The notes: generated by a model from the sequence alone, not told the origin. A stretch of 64,000 nt of DNA from Pseudomonas protegens (GCF_013407925.2 NZ_CP060201.1:186001-250000); one strand, 5' to 3'. Counted from the stretch's first letter, positions 1 through 9,013 are shown. A program made the numbers and translations.

Positions 1-1
1 A

Positions 2-220
2 GCGCTGGAGTTGCGCCTGTTCGAACGGGATTGGCAGGCCGCGGACGACCCCGATCCGGGCCGCAGCCTGAGCCTGCCCCTGGCCGAGTTGCTCGACCTG
101 CCCGCCCAGGCCCTGGAGCCCCATCAGGGCCTGTGGCTGCTCGCCGCCGACGCGCACCTGGCCGGCGCCTGGCAGGCCTTGCCACGCCCGGACCATCCGG
201 CGTTCCGCCCCACAGTCTGA
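2..220 (+). CDS. C-terminal fragment of an unidentified protein
   Basis: Open reading frame that enters from outside the window and stops at TGA 218-220, so only about 72 C-terminal residues are visible. The fragment is rich in Leu, Ala, Asp and Pro, has no transmembrane stretch and no motif I recognise. Codon use (GC-rich third positions) matches the host genes. It is followed after 9 bases by the convergent stop of the EIIC-EAL gene. A TTG at 11 could be read as a start, but the frame is open to the window edge and a fragment is the simpler reading. Function unknown. Confidence 0.5.
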   Translation, partial: ALELRLFERDWQAADDPDPGRSLSLPLAELLDLPAQALEPHQGLWLLAADAHLAGAWQALPRPDHPAFRPTV

Positions 221-229
221 AGCCGCGCC

Positions 230-2317
230 TCACTCCTCGCGGGCGGCCAGGGCGCCGTGGGCCCGCTGGCTGACAAACCCGGGAATCTGCTCCCCGGGCA
301 AGGACTTGCTGTAGTACCAGCCCTGGATGATCAGCTCCGAGCTTGACTGCAAGAAATCAAGCTGCTCGCGGGTTTCCACCCCTTCCACCACCACCTTGAG
401 CTTGAGCGTCTCGCAAAAGCGCAGCAGGCCGTTGAGCACCTGGGCGCCCTTGGGCTCGCGCTGGGCGAGGACGAAGCTGCGGTCGATCTTGATCCCGTCC
501 ACCGGAAACTGATGCAGGTAGCTCAAGGCGGAAAAACCGGTGCCGAAGTCGTCGATGTAGACCCGCGCGCCCAGGGCATGCAGCTTGCCGATCCATTGCT
601 GGGTCAACAGGGCATCGCCCACCAGCGCGTCCTCGGTGATCTCCACCGAAACCTGGCCCTGGGCCCAGGCGAGAATCTCCAGCAGACGCCGGCCATGCTC
701 CGCCGAGGCCAGGGTGGCGCTGGAGATATTGATGGTGATGGGCAGTTGGAAGCCGATCTTGCTCCAGGCCAGGTGCTGACGCACCGCCTGGGAGGCGACC
801 CAGAAATCCACCTCGGGCATCAGCCCGGCCTGCCCCAGCCATTGCAACAGCTCCCAGGGCGACTGCACCTTGCCCTCGCCGTCCCGGGCGCGGATCAGCG
901 CCTCGCAGCCGGTGCACAGGCCGCTGTCCTTGGCCACCTGGGGCTGGTACTCCAGGTGAAAGTCGTAGCCGCTCAATTGCTGGATCCGCGCCAGTTGCAG
1001 GGACTGCTGCGCGGCCTGGCGGTAGGCCGCCACCATCGGGTCCAGCTCGAACAGCCTGCCGCGCTCCTCCAGGCCGCGGAAGGTGGTGTCGAAGGTTTTC
1101 AGGTAGACCTGCCCGGCGCCTTCGCCCTGGCGCTGGATGCTGCGCACATATGGCAGGTAGATCAGGGTGCCGATCCCCAGCAACAGCAGTTGCAGGAGCA
1201 CCGCGCCCCAGTCGCCCTGGGTACTCAGGTAGGCATTGAGCAGCACCGGCGAGGTGAAGGGCACGCTGACCAGCGCCGGGCTGACCCAGCCCAGCTGCAC
1301 CACCAGCAGGGCCAGGCAGGCATTGACCATGGGCACCAGCATGAAGGGCACCAGCAGGCGCGGGTTGAGGATGATCGGCAAGCCGAACAGCAGCAGTTCG
1401 TTGACGTTGAACAGCGACAGCGCCAGGCTCGCCATGGCCAGCAGGCGCATGGAGCGGTTGCGGGAAAACCCCAGGATCGCCAGCACCAGGGCCAGGGACC
1501 CGCCGGAGCCGCCGATGAAGGCGAAGCACCCCAAAAGACCACTGTTGAGGGCAAAGCGCAGGGGTTGCCCGGCGGCATGATCGGCGGCATTGAGGGCCAC
1601 CGCCTGGTCCAGCACCTCAATCAAGGGCTGCATGGCGTAGGTGCCGTGAATGCCGAAGAACCACAACAGGGAGTTGGTCGAGGTCAGGACGATCGCGTTG
1701 AGGTAGGGATGATCCAGGCTGTCGATGTCGAGCGGACGCTGGATGTAGGCAAAGTCGTGGACCTGCAACAACAGCTGCAGCACCGCCACCAGCGCCAGAC
1801 AGGTCAGCATCCCCGGCAACACCATATTGATGGTGCCCTTGAGGTTGTGCCCCACCAGGCCTTCGTCCACCAGCCGGGTCCAGCGTCGGCGGTGCAGCCA
1901 GGCCATGGTCGGGACATTGACCAGGGGCGAGGCGATGGCAATGAACAGCACGAAGGTTGCCGAGGCCAGCGGATAGTCGCGCAGCAGGTAGATGGCGATC
2001 ACCACATGGGCCAGGCAGAGAAAGGCCACCGGCAGCTGGGGCAGGCGGTGCTGGATCGCCAGCATGTAGCCAATCGACGCCGCCACCAGCAGGGGAATGA
2101 TCGAACTGATGCGGTTGTGCAGCCCGGTCAGCACGTCCACCAGGGCGTCGGGAGCGCCCAGGGCCTGGGCGCATTGGGCGAGGATCAGGAACAGCGCCGA
2201 CACCAGCAGGCAAGGCAATAGCCAGAGCAGGCCTTCGCGAATCGAGCGCAACGACTCGGCGCCCGCCAGCAGCGCCAGGCGGTGGGTGAAAAACAGCTTG
2301 AACCCCGGTTGCCGCAT
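230..2317 (-). CDS. PTS EIIC-like membrane domain fused to EAL phosphodiesterase
   Basis: 695 residues. Residues about 25-395 form a polytopic membrane domain resembling lactose/cellobiose-type PTS EIIC, including a GIHG segment (about 222) and the FNVNELLLFGLPI region near 303. Residues about 450-690 are an EAL domain with E472-A-L, NIS, EITE, DDFGTG, IKID and EGVET all present, so c-di-GMP hydrolysis is expected. No EIIA/EIIB genes are nearby, suggesting the EIIC part acts as a sugar or small-molecule sensor rather than a transporter; that is inference. The start is ATG 2315-2317, preceded by a good AGGAGAG; an upstream extension has no ribosome site and poor composition. Inner-membrane protein. 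Confidence 0.85.
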   Translation of the reverse strand: MRQPGFKLFFTHRLALLAGAESLRSIREGLLWLLPCLLVSALFLILAQCAQALGAPDALVDVLTGLHNRISSIIPLLVAASIGYMLAIQHRLPQLPVAFLCLAHVVIAIYLLRDYPLASATFVLFIAIASPLVNVPTMAWLHRRRWTRLVDEGLVGHNLKGTINMVLPGMLTCLALVAVLQLLLQVHDFAYIQRPLDIDSLDHPYLNAIVLTSTNSLLWFFGIHGTYAMQPLIEVLDQAVALNAADHAAGQPLRFALNSGLLGCFAFIGGSGGSLALVLAILGFSRNRSMRLLAMASLALSLFNVNELLLFGLPIILNPRLLVPFMLVPMVNACLALLVVQLGWVSPALVSVPFTSPVLLNAYLSTQGDWGAVLLQLLLLGIGTLIYLPYVRSIQRQGEGAGQVYLKTFDTTFRGLEERGRLFELDPMVAAYRQAAQQSLQLARIQQLSGYDFHLEYQPQVAKDSGLCTGCEALIRARDGEGKVQSPWELLQWLGQAGLMPEVDFWVASQAVRQHLAWSKIGFQLPITINISSATLASAEHGRRLLEILAWAQGQVSVEITEDALVGDALLTQQWIGKLHALGARVYIDDFGTGFSALSYLHQFPVDGIKIDRSFVLAQREPKGAQVLNGLLRFCETLKLKVVVEGVETREQLDFLQSSSELIIQGWYYSKSLPGEQIPGFVSQRAHGALAAREE

Positions 2318-2549
2318 CGGCCTCTCTCCTCTACCACTGCACCTCCGCCCCCTGCAGACGGCCCCCGCCACGGCCGCCCGGCGTCTGGCGGCGCCGTGGG
2401 GCAAACAGGGGGGTGCAGGCGAAGATACCACTGTAGAAACCCTGGTCGGCAAGCACTCGATGGCACTGCCTTGAGTGTTTTATCGCCCCTGCGGCGCCAG
2501 ACTTGACCCCAACGCCGCGCCTCGGGCCGGGCTGCCCCCCGACACAACG

Positions 2550-2568
2550 GCGAATCAATATCATTTGC
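2550..2568 (+). promoter_or_regulatory. Probable Fur box upstream of the ECF sigma gene
   Basis: On the minus strand this 19-mer reads GCAAATGATATTGATTCGC, matching 13 of 19 positions of the classical Fur consensus GATAATGATAATCATTATC. It lies just upstream of a possible sigma-70 promoter (TTGCAG 2565-2570, 17-base spacer, TTTAAT 2588-2593) and about 70 bases before the sigma-factor start. Iron-repressed expression of FecI-type sigma factors is the known pattern. Match counted by eye; binding is not shown. Confidence 0.6.
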
Positions 2569-2640
2569 AGCGTATCAGGGCTTTTGCTTTAATCGCGAGC
2601 AATTCCCATTTGCAACGCCACCCGCCACCGGACCACGCCC

Positions 2641-3174
2641 TTGCCTTCCACGCCGCCCGCCAGCCCCACTCTGGTCCACAACCTCTATGACGCTCATCAC
2701 CACTGGCTCTATGAACTGTTGCGGCGCCGCCTGAACCACGCTTGGGATGCCGCCGATCTGGCCCACGAGATCTTCGTCCGGGTACTCAAGCGCCCGCCGC
2801 AGCTGGACGGCGAGGTGCAGCAGCGCTCCTACCTGGCCACCATCGCCCGCGGCCTGTGCATCGATCACTGGCGGCGCCGCCAGTTGGAACAGGCCTGGCT
2901 GCAGGCCCTGGCGGCGCGTCCGCCGGCGTTGCAACCGTCTCCGGAGCAGCGGGCCATCATCGTCGAGACCCTCTACGAAGTGGACGCCCTGCTCGAGCGC
3001 CTGCCGCAGCGGGTGCGCGAAGCCTTTCTCCTGGCGCAGTTGCATGGCCGTTCCTACAAGGCCATTGCCGAAGAACTGGGGGTCTCGGAGCGCATGGTGA
3101 AGAAATACCTGGCCCAGGCCCTGGTGCATTGCGCGCTGCTGGAGGCCGAACTCGACGGCCTGCTGATCGAGTAG
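2641..3174 (+). CDS. FecI-family ECF sigma factor (iron starvation)
   Basis: 177 residues, the usual size of FecI/FpvI-type sigma factors. Region 2 (about residues 10-80) contains DLAHEIFVRVL and SYLATIARGLCIDHWRRR. Region 4 (about 110-170) contains the helix-turn-helix around YKAIAEELGVSERMVKKYLAQAL. It should direct RNA polymerase to the promoter of the receptor gene two genes downstream. The start is uncertain: TTG 2641 is the best in-frame codon seen, but no clear Shine-Dalgarno sequence precedes it. Six bases separate it from the FecR-type gene, so the two are cotranscribed. A Fur box lies upstream. Confidence 0.88.
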   Translation: MPSTPPASPTLVHNLYDAHHHWLYELLRRRLNHAWDAADLAHEIFVRVLKRPPQLDGEVQQRSYLATIARGLCIDHWRRRQLEQAWLQALAARPPALQPSPEQRAIIVETLYEVDALLERLPQRVREAFLLAQLHGRSYKAIAEELGVSERMVKKYLAQALVHCALLEAELDGLLIE

Positions 3175-3180
3175 CGGCCC

Positions 3181-4158
3181 ATGAGCGAACACGGCGCCCA
3201 GCGCTTGAGCCATGCCAGCCTGCAACAGGCCGCGCACTGGTACGTGCAATTGCAGGACGAGGCCGTCAGCGACGAACAACGCCGCCATTGGCAGGCCTGG
3301 CTCGAGCAGCACCCGGAACACCGTCGGGCCTGGGGCTACGTCGAGCGGGTCAGCCAGTGCCTGCTACCGCTGCAGGAAGCCGGCGCCCAGCAAGCCGCCG
3401 GCCAGGCCCTGCGCGGTGGCCGGCGGGCACCACTGGCGCGGCGCCAGGTGCTCGGCGCACTGGTGTTGCTCGGCCTGGGCTGGGGCACCTGGCGCGGCAC
3501 GCCGCTGCCCCAGGCACTGGGCCGCTGGCGGGCCGACTACGCCACCGGCACCGGGGAGATCCGCGAGGTCCGGCTCAGCGACGGCACCCACCTCTGGCTC
3601 AATGCCCTGAGCGCGCTGGATGTGCGCTACAGCGCCCGGGAGCGCCTGTTGCAACTGCACCAGGGCGAAATCCTCATCGACACCGCCAAGGATCCGCAGC
3701 GCCCGTTGCGGGTGGACACCGAACACGGACGGCTGCAGGCCCTGGGCACGCGCTTCAGCGTGCGCCGGGAGGACGCACGCACCCTGCTCAACGTCTACGC
3801 CGGCGCGGTGCAAGTGCACAGCGGCAAGAGCGGCCAGCAGCAACGGGTCGACGCCGGCCAGCAACTGGCCTTCGACGCCGTCGCGCTGGGTCCGCTGCAA
3901 GGCGCCAGCGCCGCTCGCGAAGCCTGGAGTCGCGGGCTGCTGCTGGCCGACAACCTGCCACTGGCACAACTGCTCGAAGAATTGGGGCGCTATCGCCCGG
4001 GGCATCTGGGCTGTGACTCGGCCCTGGGTCGATTGCCGGTCATGGGCGCCTTCCCGCTGCACGATTCCGACCAGGCCCTGGCCCTGCTGGAAGCCGCCCT
4101 GCCGGTGCGGGTCCAGCGCCTGACGGCCTGGTGGGTGACCCTTGAACCCCGAGCCTGA
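3181..4158 (+). CDS. FecR-family anti-sigma regulator
   Basis: 325 residues. The N-terminal cytoplasmic part (about 10-75, DUF4880-like, HWQAWLEQHPEHRRAW) would bind the sigma factor. One transmembrane helix follows near 90-105 (VLGALVLLGLGW). The periplasmic FecR domain (about 120-220; SDGTHLWLNALSAL, QGEILID, GTRFSV) and C-terminal STN-like DUF4974 region (about 245-320) would contact the signalling domain of the receptor. It sits between its sigma factor and receptor, the standard order of cell-surface signalling operons. It transmits ligand binding at the outer membrane to the sigma factor. Confidence 0.9.
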   Translation: MSEHGAQRLSHASLQQAAHWYVQLQDEAVSDEQRRHWQAWLEQHPEHRRAWGYVERVSQCLLPLQEAGAQQAAGQALRGGRRAPLARRQVLGALVLLGLGWGTWRGTPLPQALGRWRADYATGTGEIREVRLSDGTHLWLNALSALDVRYSARERLLQLHQGEILIDTAKDPQRPLRVDTEHGRLQALGTRFSVRREDARTLLNVYAGAVQVHSGKSGQQQRVDAGQQLAFDAVALGPLQGASAAREAWSRGLLLADNLPLAQLLEELGRYRPGHLGCDSALGRLPVMGAFPLHDSDQALALLEAALPVRVQRLTAWWVTLEPRA

Positions 4159-4259
4159 AAATCCACAGAACATTTTTTTAAGGTTGCGGTTCCCTTTTGT
4201 CTTTCTGGTTCGGTTAACCCGGTAACTGCTCTCACATTGCCGATCCACAAGGGAACCCC

Positions 4260-6740
4260 ATGCCAACCCCCAACCGTCCCCGCTTGCGCCCGTCCCTGCG
4301 TCCCCTGACCCTGTGCAGCGCCCTTTTGTGCCTGCCCGCCCCCTGGGCCCAGGCCGCCGAAAACCCCGCCAGCCAGCAGGCGGACAGCCAGCGCCAGGCC
4401 TACGACATCGGCCCCGGCCCACTGGTCAGTGTGCTCAATCGCTTCGCCGAACAGAGCGCGGTCTTTGTCGCCGGGCACAACGACCTCGCCGCCGGCAAGC
4501 AGAGCCCGGGGCTGCGAGGCCGCTACAGCGTCGAACAAGCCCTGCAACAGTTGCTGCACAACAGCGGCCTGCAAGCCCAGGCCGTCAGCGGCGGGTATGT
4601 GCTGCAAGCGCTCCCGACCGCCAGCGGCCCGTTGCAGCTGGGCACCACTCAGGTGTCCGCCCAGGGCCTGGGCAGCGTCACCGAGGACAGCCAGAGCTAC
4701 ACCACCGGGGCCAGCGCCTCGGCCACCGGCCTCAACCTGTCGCTGCGGGAAACCCCGCAATCGGTGACGGTGATCACCCGCCAGCAGCTGGACGACCAGG
4801 GCAGCAACAGCATCGCCGATGCCCTGCGCCGGGCCCCAGGGGTCAGCGTGCAGAACTACGACAGCGAACGCTGGGAGTTTTCCAGCCGCGGCCTGCCGAT
4901 CACCAACTTCCAGTACGACGGGGTCAACGTCACCTACGACGGGGTCTACGACTACGGCACCACCAGCACCGACATGGCGACCTTCGACCGGGTGGAAATC
5001 ATCAAGGGCGCCACCGGCCTGATGACCGGCTCCGGCGACCCCTCGGCCACCGTCAACCTGATCCGCAAGCGGCCGACCAAGGACTTCAAGGCCTCGGTCA
5101 CCGGCACCCTCGGCTCCTGGGACAACTACCGCAGCGAAGGCGATATCTCCGGGCCACTGACCGAGACTGGCAACCTGCGCGGGCGCTTCGTCGGGGTCTA
5201 CCAGGATCGCAGCTCGTACCTGGACCACTACCAGAACAGCAAGGACATCGCCTACGGCGTGCTGGAGGCCGACCTGACCCCCGACACCCTGCTGACGGTG
5301 GGCCTGGACCAGCAGAACACCCGCTCCCGGGGCGCCACCTGGACCGGCTTCCCGATGTACTTCAGCAACGGCTCGCGCACAAACTTTTCCCGCTCGTTCA
5401 ACCCGGCCACCGACTGGAGCCGTCGCGACTTCAAGAACCAGACCCTGTTCAGCTCCCTGGAACAGCAACTGGCCCATGACTGGACTCTCAAGGTCAGCTA
5501 CGACCACCTGCGCCGCGAGCACGACACCCTGCTGGGTTCGGCCAGCGGCGGCAACCCGGATCAGGCCAGCGGCGACGGCATGTTCATGTACATGGGCAAG
5601 TTCAAGGGCGAGCAGACCCAGGACAACCTGGACATCAACCTGCACGGCCCCTTCAGCCTGCTGGGCCGCGAACATGAGCTGATCGCCGGCTTCATGCTGA
5701 TGAACGCCAAGCAGGACATCCCGGTCCACGGCTCGGTGTACCCGCCGGTGGGCGGCAGCATCTACCAGTGGCGCGGCGAATTCGCCAAGCCGGACATCCC
5801 GCAGATCGGCGACAACGACATCCTTCAGCGCCAGACCGGTGCCTACCTGGCCACCCGGCTCAAGCCCAGCGACGACCTGGCGCTGATCCTCGGCACCCGG
5901 GTCAGCGACTTCAAAGGCATCGACAACACCCGCTACTTCGACCCCGGCCGCGCCGACGCCCGCCAGCGCTACCAGCAGACCGGCGTGGTCACGCCCTACG
6001 CGGGCCTGGTCTATGACCTCAACGATCGCTACTCGCTGTACACCAGCTACACCAGCATCTATCAGCCGCAGATGAGCAAGGACGCCGGCGGCAAGATCCT
6101 CGACCCGGTGCAGGGCGACAGCTATGAAGCCGGGATCAAGGCCGAATACCTGGACGGCCGGGTCAATGCCAGCTTCGCGGTGTTTCATGTGCAGCAGGAC
6201 AATGTCGCGCAACTGGTGGACGGCTGGGGCAGCGACGCCATCTACCGCCCGACCAAGGGCGCGACCACCAAGGGCTTCGAGGTCGAAGTGGCCGGCGAGC
6301 TGCTGGACGGCTGGAACCTGTCCGCCGGCTACAGCTACAACCACACCCGCGATGCCAATCACGACTACGTCTACGGCTCGGTCCTGCAAACCACCGAGCC
6401 GCAGCAGGTGGCGCGGCTGTTCAGCAGCTACCGCCTGCCGGGCGCCTGGGACCACCTGACCCTGGGCGGCGGGGTCAACTGGCAGAGCCAGTTCTTCGGC
6501 AAGGTCTACCAGCCCGACCCGAACGATGCGGTCAATGGCGGGCATGACTCGCGCATTGCCCAGGACGGCTACTTCCTGGTGGACGCCATGGCCCGCTACC
6601 AGTTCAGCCAGCACCTGAGCTCGACCCTGAACGTGAAGAACCTCTTCGACAAGAAGTACTACACCGGCATCGGCAACTTCGGCACCGGTTTCTACGGCGA
6701 GCCGCGCAGCCTGCAACTGGCGACCCGCTGGGACTTCTGA
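4260..6740 (+). CDS. TonB-dependent siderophore receptor with signalling (STN) domain
   Basis: 826 residues. A signal peptide ends near PWAQA-AE (about 33). The STN signalling domain spans about 45-120 (YDIGPGPLVSVLNRFAEQS). The plug begins about 150 with RETPQSVTVITRQQLDD and ADALRRAPGVSV, followed by a 22-strand barrel ending in the typical terminal Phe. The plug resembles FpvA/FoxA-type ferric-siderophore receptors, but the exact ligand (xenosiderophore versus pyoverdine) cannot be set from sequence. AAGGGAA precedes ATG 4260. The 100-base gap after fecR probably holds the sigma-dependent promoter. It imports ferric siderophore using TonB energy and signals to the FecR protein. Confidence 0.92.
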   Translation: MPTPNRPRLRPSLRPLTLCSALLCLPAPWAQAAENPASQQADSQRQAYDIGPGPLVSVLNRFAEQSAVFVAGHNDLAAGKQSPGLRGRYSVEQALQQLLHNSGLQAQAVSGGYVLQALPTASGPLQLGTTQVSAQGLGSVTEDSQSYTTGASASATGLNLSLRETPQSVTVITRQQLDDQGSNSIADALRRAPGVSVQNYDSERWEFSSRGLPITNFQYDGVNVTYDGVYDYGTTSTDMATFDRVEIIKGATGLMTGSGDPSATVNLIRKRPTKDFKASVTGTLGSWDNYRSEGDISGPLTETGNLRGRFVGVYQDRSSYLDHYQNSKDIAYGVLEADLTPDTLLTVGLDQQNTRSRGATWTGFPMYFSNGSRTNFSRSFNPATDWSRRDFKNQTLFSSLEQQLAHDWTLKVSYDHLRREHDTLLGSASGGNPDQASGDGMFMYMGKFKGEQTQDNLDINLHGPFSLLGREHELIAGFMLMNAKQDIPVHGSVYPPVGGSIYQWRGEFAKPDIPQIGDNDILQRQTGAYLATRLKPSDDLALILGTRVSDFKGIDNTRYFDPGRADARQRYQQTGVVTPYAGLVYDLNDRYSLYTSYTSIYQPQMSKDAGGKILDPVQGDSYEAGIKAEYLDGRVNASFAVFHVQQDNVAQLVDGWGSDAIYRPTKGATTKGFEVEVAGELLDGWNLSAGYSYNHTRDANHDYVYGSVLQTTEPQQVARLFSSYRLPGAWDHLTLGGGVNWQSQFFGKVYQPDPNDAVNGGHDSRIAQDGYFLVDAMARYQFSQHLSSTLNVKNLFDKKYYTGIGNFGTGFYGEPRSLQLATRWDF

Positions 6741-6823
6741 GCGCACCGATCCACGGTCGCGCCGCCCGGCAGCGGGTTGACTACGCTTGAGCCAGCGTGA
6801 TCAACCCGCAGAGGACCGACACC

Positions 6824-7327
6824 ATGCCACGCATCCAGACCATCACCCCGTGCCTGTGGTTCGACCATCAGGCACATGAGGCGGCGCAGTTCTACTGCTC
6901 GGTTTTCGAACAGTCGCACATCACTCACATCAGCCACTACGGCAAGGCCGGCTTCGAGATTCACGGACGTCCCGAGGGCTCGGTGATGAGCGTGGCGTTC
7001 GAACTCGATGGCCAGGGGTTCAGCGCCCTCAACGGTGGCCCGCTGTTCAGCTTCACTGAAGCCATCTCCCTGCAGGTGCATTGCCGCAGCCAGGCCGAGC
7101 TGGATCACTACTGGAATGCCCTGGGTTTTGGCGGCCCGCCACAGGCGCAGCGCTGCGGCTGGCTCAAGGACCGTTTCGGGCTGTCCTGGCAGATCGTCCC
7201 GCAGTGCCTGACGCCAATGATCTGCGACCCCGATCCGGCCCGTTCGCAACGGGTGATGCAGGCCCTGCTGGGGATGAAAAAACTCGATATCGCGACGCTG
7301 CAACGCGCCTTCGACGGCCAGAGCTAG
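6824..7327 (+). CDS. VOC-family PhnB-like protein
   Basis: 167 residues resembling PhnB / 3-demethylubiquinone methyltransferase-like vicinal oxygen chelate proteins: ITPCLWFDHQAHEAAQFY at the N terminus, a central GQGFSALNGGP and C-terminal KDRFGLSWQIVP. Members are small cytoplasmic proteins of mostly unknown activity. Start ATG 6824 is preceded by AGAGGA; a GTG at 6797 is less likely. The TAG stop is formed by the target TA plus the first G of a MITE inserted at this point; the sequence after the element (TAATAC) indicates the original stop was TAA. Confidence 0.85.
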   Translation: MPRIQTITPCLWFDHQAHEAAQFYCSVFEQSHITHISHYGKAGFEIHGRPEGSVMSVAFELDGQGFSALNGGPLFSFTEAISLQVHCRSQAELDHYWNALGFGGPPQAQRCGWLKDRFGLSWQIVPQCLTPMICDPDPARSQRVMQALLGMKKLDIATLQRAFDGQS

Positions 7328-7467
7328 GCTCTGTACGAAAAGTTTTGAGACGAAGGTCAGGCAAGGCGAAAACAGTCGAGGAAGCGGAGTTTACGGGTTG
7401 TAAATGAGCATTCCGAGACGGTTTTCAACGCAGCATCACCGAGTATCAAGGCTTTTCGTACAAAGCC
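7327..7467. mobile_element. 141-bp MITE with 17-bp terminal inverted repeats and TA duplication
   Basis: The left end GGCTCTGTACGAAAAG and right end CTTTTCGTACAAAGCC are inverted repeats differing at one position. The element is flanked by TA at 7325-7326 and 7468-7469, consistent with a TA target duplication as made by IS5-type (IS427-like) or Tc1/mariner-like transposases. There is no coding capacity. It lies exactly at the stop codon of the VOC gene and ends about 38 bases before the AraC gene, so it may carry that gene's promoter region. The autonomous partner is not in this window. Confidence 0.8.
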
Positions 7468-7506
7468 TAATACAATCGCGCCAGCTTTCGCCGATGGACA
7501 ACCGCA

Positions 7507-8340
7507 ATGAAGCCAACCCTCACCTCCGACCAGGAACCGCAGTTCTGGCGCGATCCGGCCCTGCCGTTCATCGAAGCCCGCTCCATCGCCGATGGCCGCA
7601 AGGTCTGCTACAGCCGCCACGCCCATGCCCAGTTCTCCATCGGCAGCATCACCGCGGGCGTCAGCACCTACCTCAGCGGCCACTCGCAGTGGCAGGTCAG
7701 CCGCGGCACCGTGGTGCTGATGAACCCGGGGGTGGTGCACGCCTGCAACCCGATCGACGATCAGCCCTGGTCCTATCGCATGCTGTATGTCGACACGCCC
7801 TGGCTGACCGCCTTGCAGCACGACCTGGGCTTTTGCGCCGAGCTGGGCTTTCGTCCGTTTCGCGAGACGCACAGCCGCGACCCGCAGCTGTTCGCCGAAC
7901 TGGAGCAGTTGTACCGGACCCTGGTGGCCGCCGAGGCCGAGCCGCTGCTCAAGCACAGCGCCGTGGTGAGTTTTTTCAGCGACCTGCAGCAACGCCTGAA
8001 CCCTGCCGAGGCGCTGCCACGGGGTGACAACCGCAAACTGCAGGAAGCCGCCGACTACATCCGCCAACACTGCACCCAGGCCCTGAGCCTGGACGACCTG
8101 TGCCAGGCGGCGCAGCTGTCACCGTCCTACCTGATCCGCGCCTTCAAGCAGCAGTTCGGCATGCCGCCCCACGCCTACCTGGTGAACCAGCGGGTGCAGT
8201 TCGCCCAGGCCCGCCTGCGCAGCGGCGCGCCGATCGCCGAGGTGGCGCTGGAGGCCGGTTTTGCCGATCAGGCGCATTTCCAGCGCGCCTTCAAACAGCA
8301 CCTGGCGGCCACGCCCGGTCAGTACCGCGGCCCGCGCTAG
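7507..8340 (+). CDS. AraC-family transcriptional regulator
   Basis: 277 residues. The N-terminal cupin-like AraC ligand-binding domain (about 15-150) contains CYSRHAHAQFSIGSITAG and GTVVLMNPGVVHACNP. The C-terminal double helix-turn-helix (about 180-275) contains LSLDDLCQAAQLSPSYLIRAFKQQFG and IAEVALEAGFADQAHFQRAFKQH. AraC genes of this type commonly control an adjacent LysE/RhtB exporter, which is the convergent neighbour here. The two genes share a palindromic CTAG in which each strand reads TAG as stop. The inducer is unknown. Confidence 0.9.
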   Translation: MKPTLTSDQEPQFWRDPALPFIEARSIADGRKVCYSRHAHAQFSIGSITAGVSTYLSGHSQWQVSRGTVVLMNPGVVHACNPIDDQPWSYRMLYVDTPWLTALQHDLGFCAELGFRPFRETHSRDPQLFAELEQLYRTLVAAEAEPLLKHSAVVSFFSDLQQRLNPAEALPRGDNRKLQEAADYIRQHCTQALSLDDLCQAAQLSPSYLIRAFKQQFGMPPHAYLVNQRVQFAQARLRSGAPIAEVALEAGFADQAHFQRAFKQHLAATPGQYRGPR

Positions 8341-8921
8341 ACCAACAGATAGGCCGCGCTGGCCGCCAGCAACGCGGCCATGCTGCGGTTGAACAGACGC
8401 ATCTGCGCCGGGTCGCTCAGGTAGTGCCGCAAGCAGCTCCCGGCATAGGCCCAGCAGGCGATCGACAGGTAGCAGATCAACAAATACAACCCGGCGAACA
8501 ACCACACCAGGCCCAGGTCGCCGTCGGCGGCAAAAGCGCCCATCCCGGCCACGCAGGCCAGCCAGGCCTTGGGATTGAGCCACTGCATCAGCGCGCCGTA
8601 CCAGGCCGACGGCGCCCGGGCTGCAGCATCGGCATCCAGGCGACCCTCGTCCCGGGCCAGCTTCCAGGCCATGTACAGCAGGAAGGCCACGCCGAACAGG
8701 CGAATGCCCTGGGTCAGGATCGGCCACTGGCGCAGCAGTTCGTGCAGCCCCAGGCCGATCAGCACCAGCAACAGGACAAACCCCAGGGTAGCCCCGGTCA
8801 CGTGGCGCAAGCTGGCCCTGAAGCCGAAGCGCGCGCCACTGCCGAGGGCGACGATATTCACCGGCCCCGGGGTGATGGAAGCGGCCAGGGCAAAGGCCGC
8901 CATGGAAAACACCAGGCTCAT
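8337..8921 (-). CDS. LysE/RhtB-family amino-acid exporter
   Basis: 194 residues with about six hydrophobic helices. The N terminus has the LysE-family hallmark ASITPGPVNIVALGSGARFG and the middle has ALMQWLNPKAWLA. Family members export amino acids or related metabolites across the inner membrane. Start ATG 8921 has GGAG 8 bases upstream; a TTG at 8936 in the same frame would overlap that ribosome site and is rejected. It is convergent with, and probably controlled by, the AraC regulator. Substrate not predictable. Confidence 0.9.
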   Translation of the reverse strand: MSLVFSMAAFALAASITPGPVNIVALGSGARFGFRASLRHVTGATLGFVLLLVLIGLGLHELLRQWPILTQGIRLFGVAFLLYMAWKLARDEGRLDADAAARAPSAWYGALMQWLNPKAWLACVAGMGAFAADGDLGLVWLFAGLYLLICYLSIACWAYAGSCLRHYLSDPAQMRLFNRSMAALLAASAAYLLV

Positions 8922-9013
8922 GTCTTGCTTCTCCAATCTGGGTCGGATTGACCGCCGCCCAGATTAGGTAGCCAGGGTCGCTGCGTATTGAAGAAAACTG
9001 CCCTGGCCTGCGT

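Noticed and set aside
512..2221. Long open frame (569 codons) on the plus strand opposite the EIIC-EAL gene
   Set aside because: Gln/Gly/His-rich translation without motifs, mirror of a real gene with clear domains; antisense artefact of high GC.
3990..6746. 918-codon frame on the minus strand across the siderophore receptor
   Set aside because: Val/Ala/Gly-rich low-complexity translation; the plus strand encodes a complete receptor.
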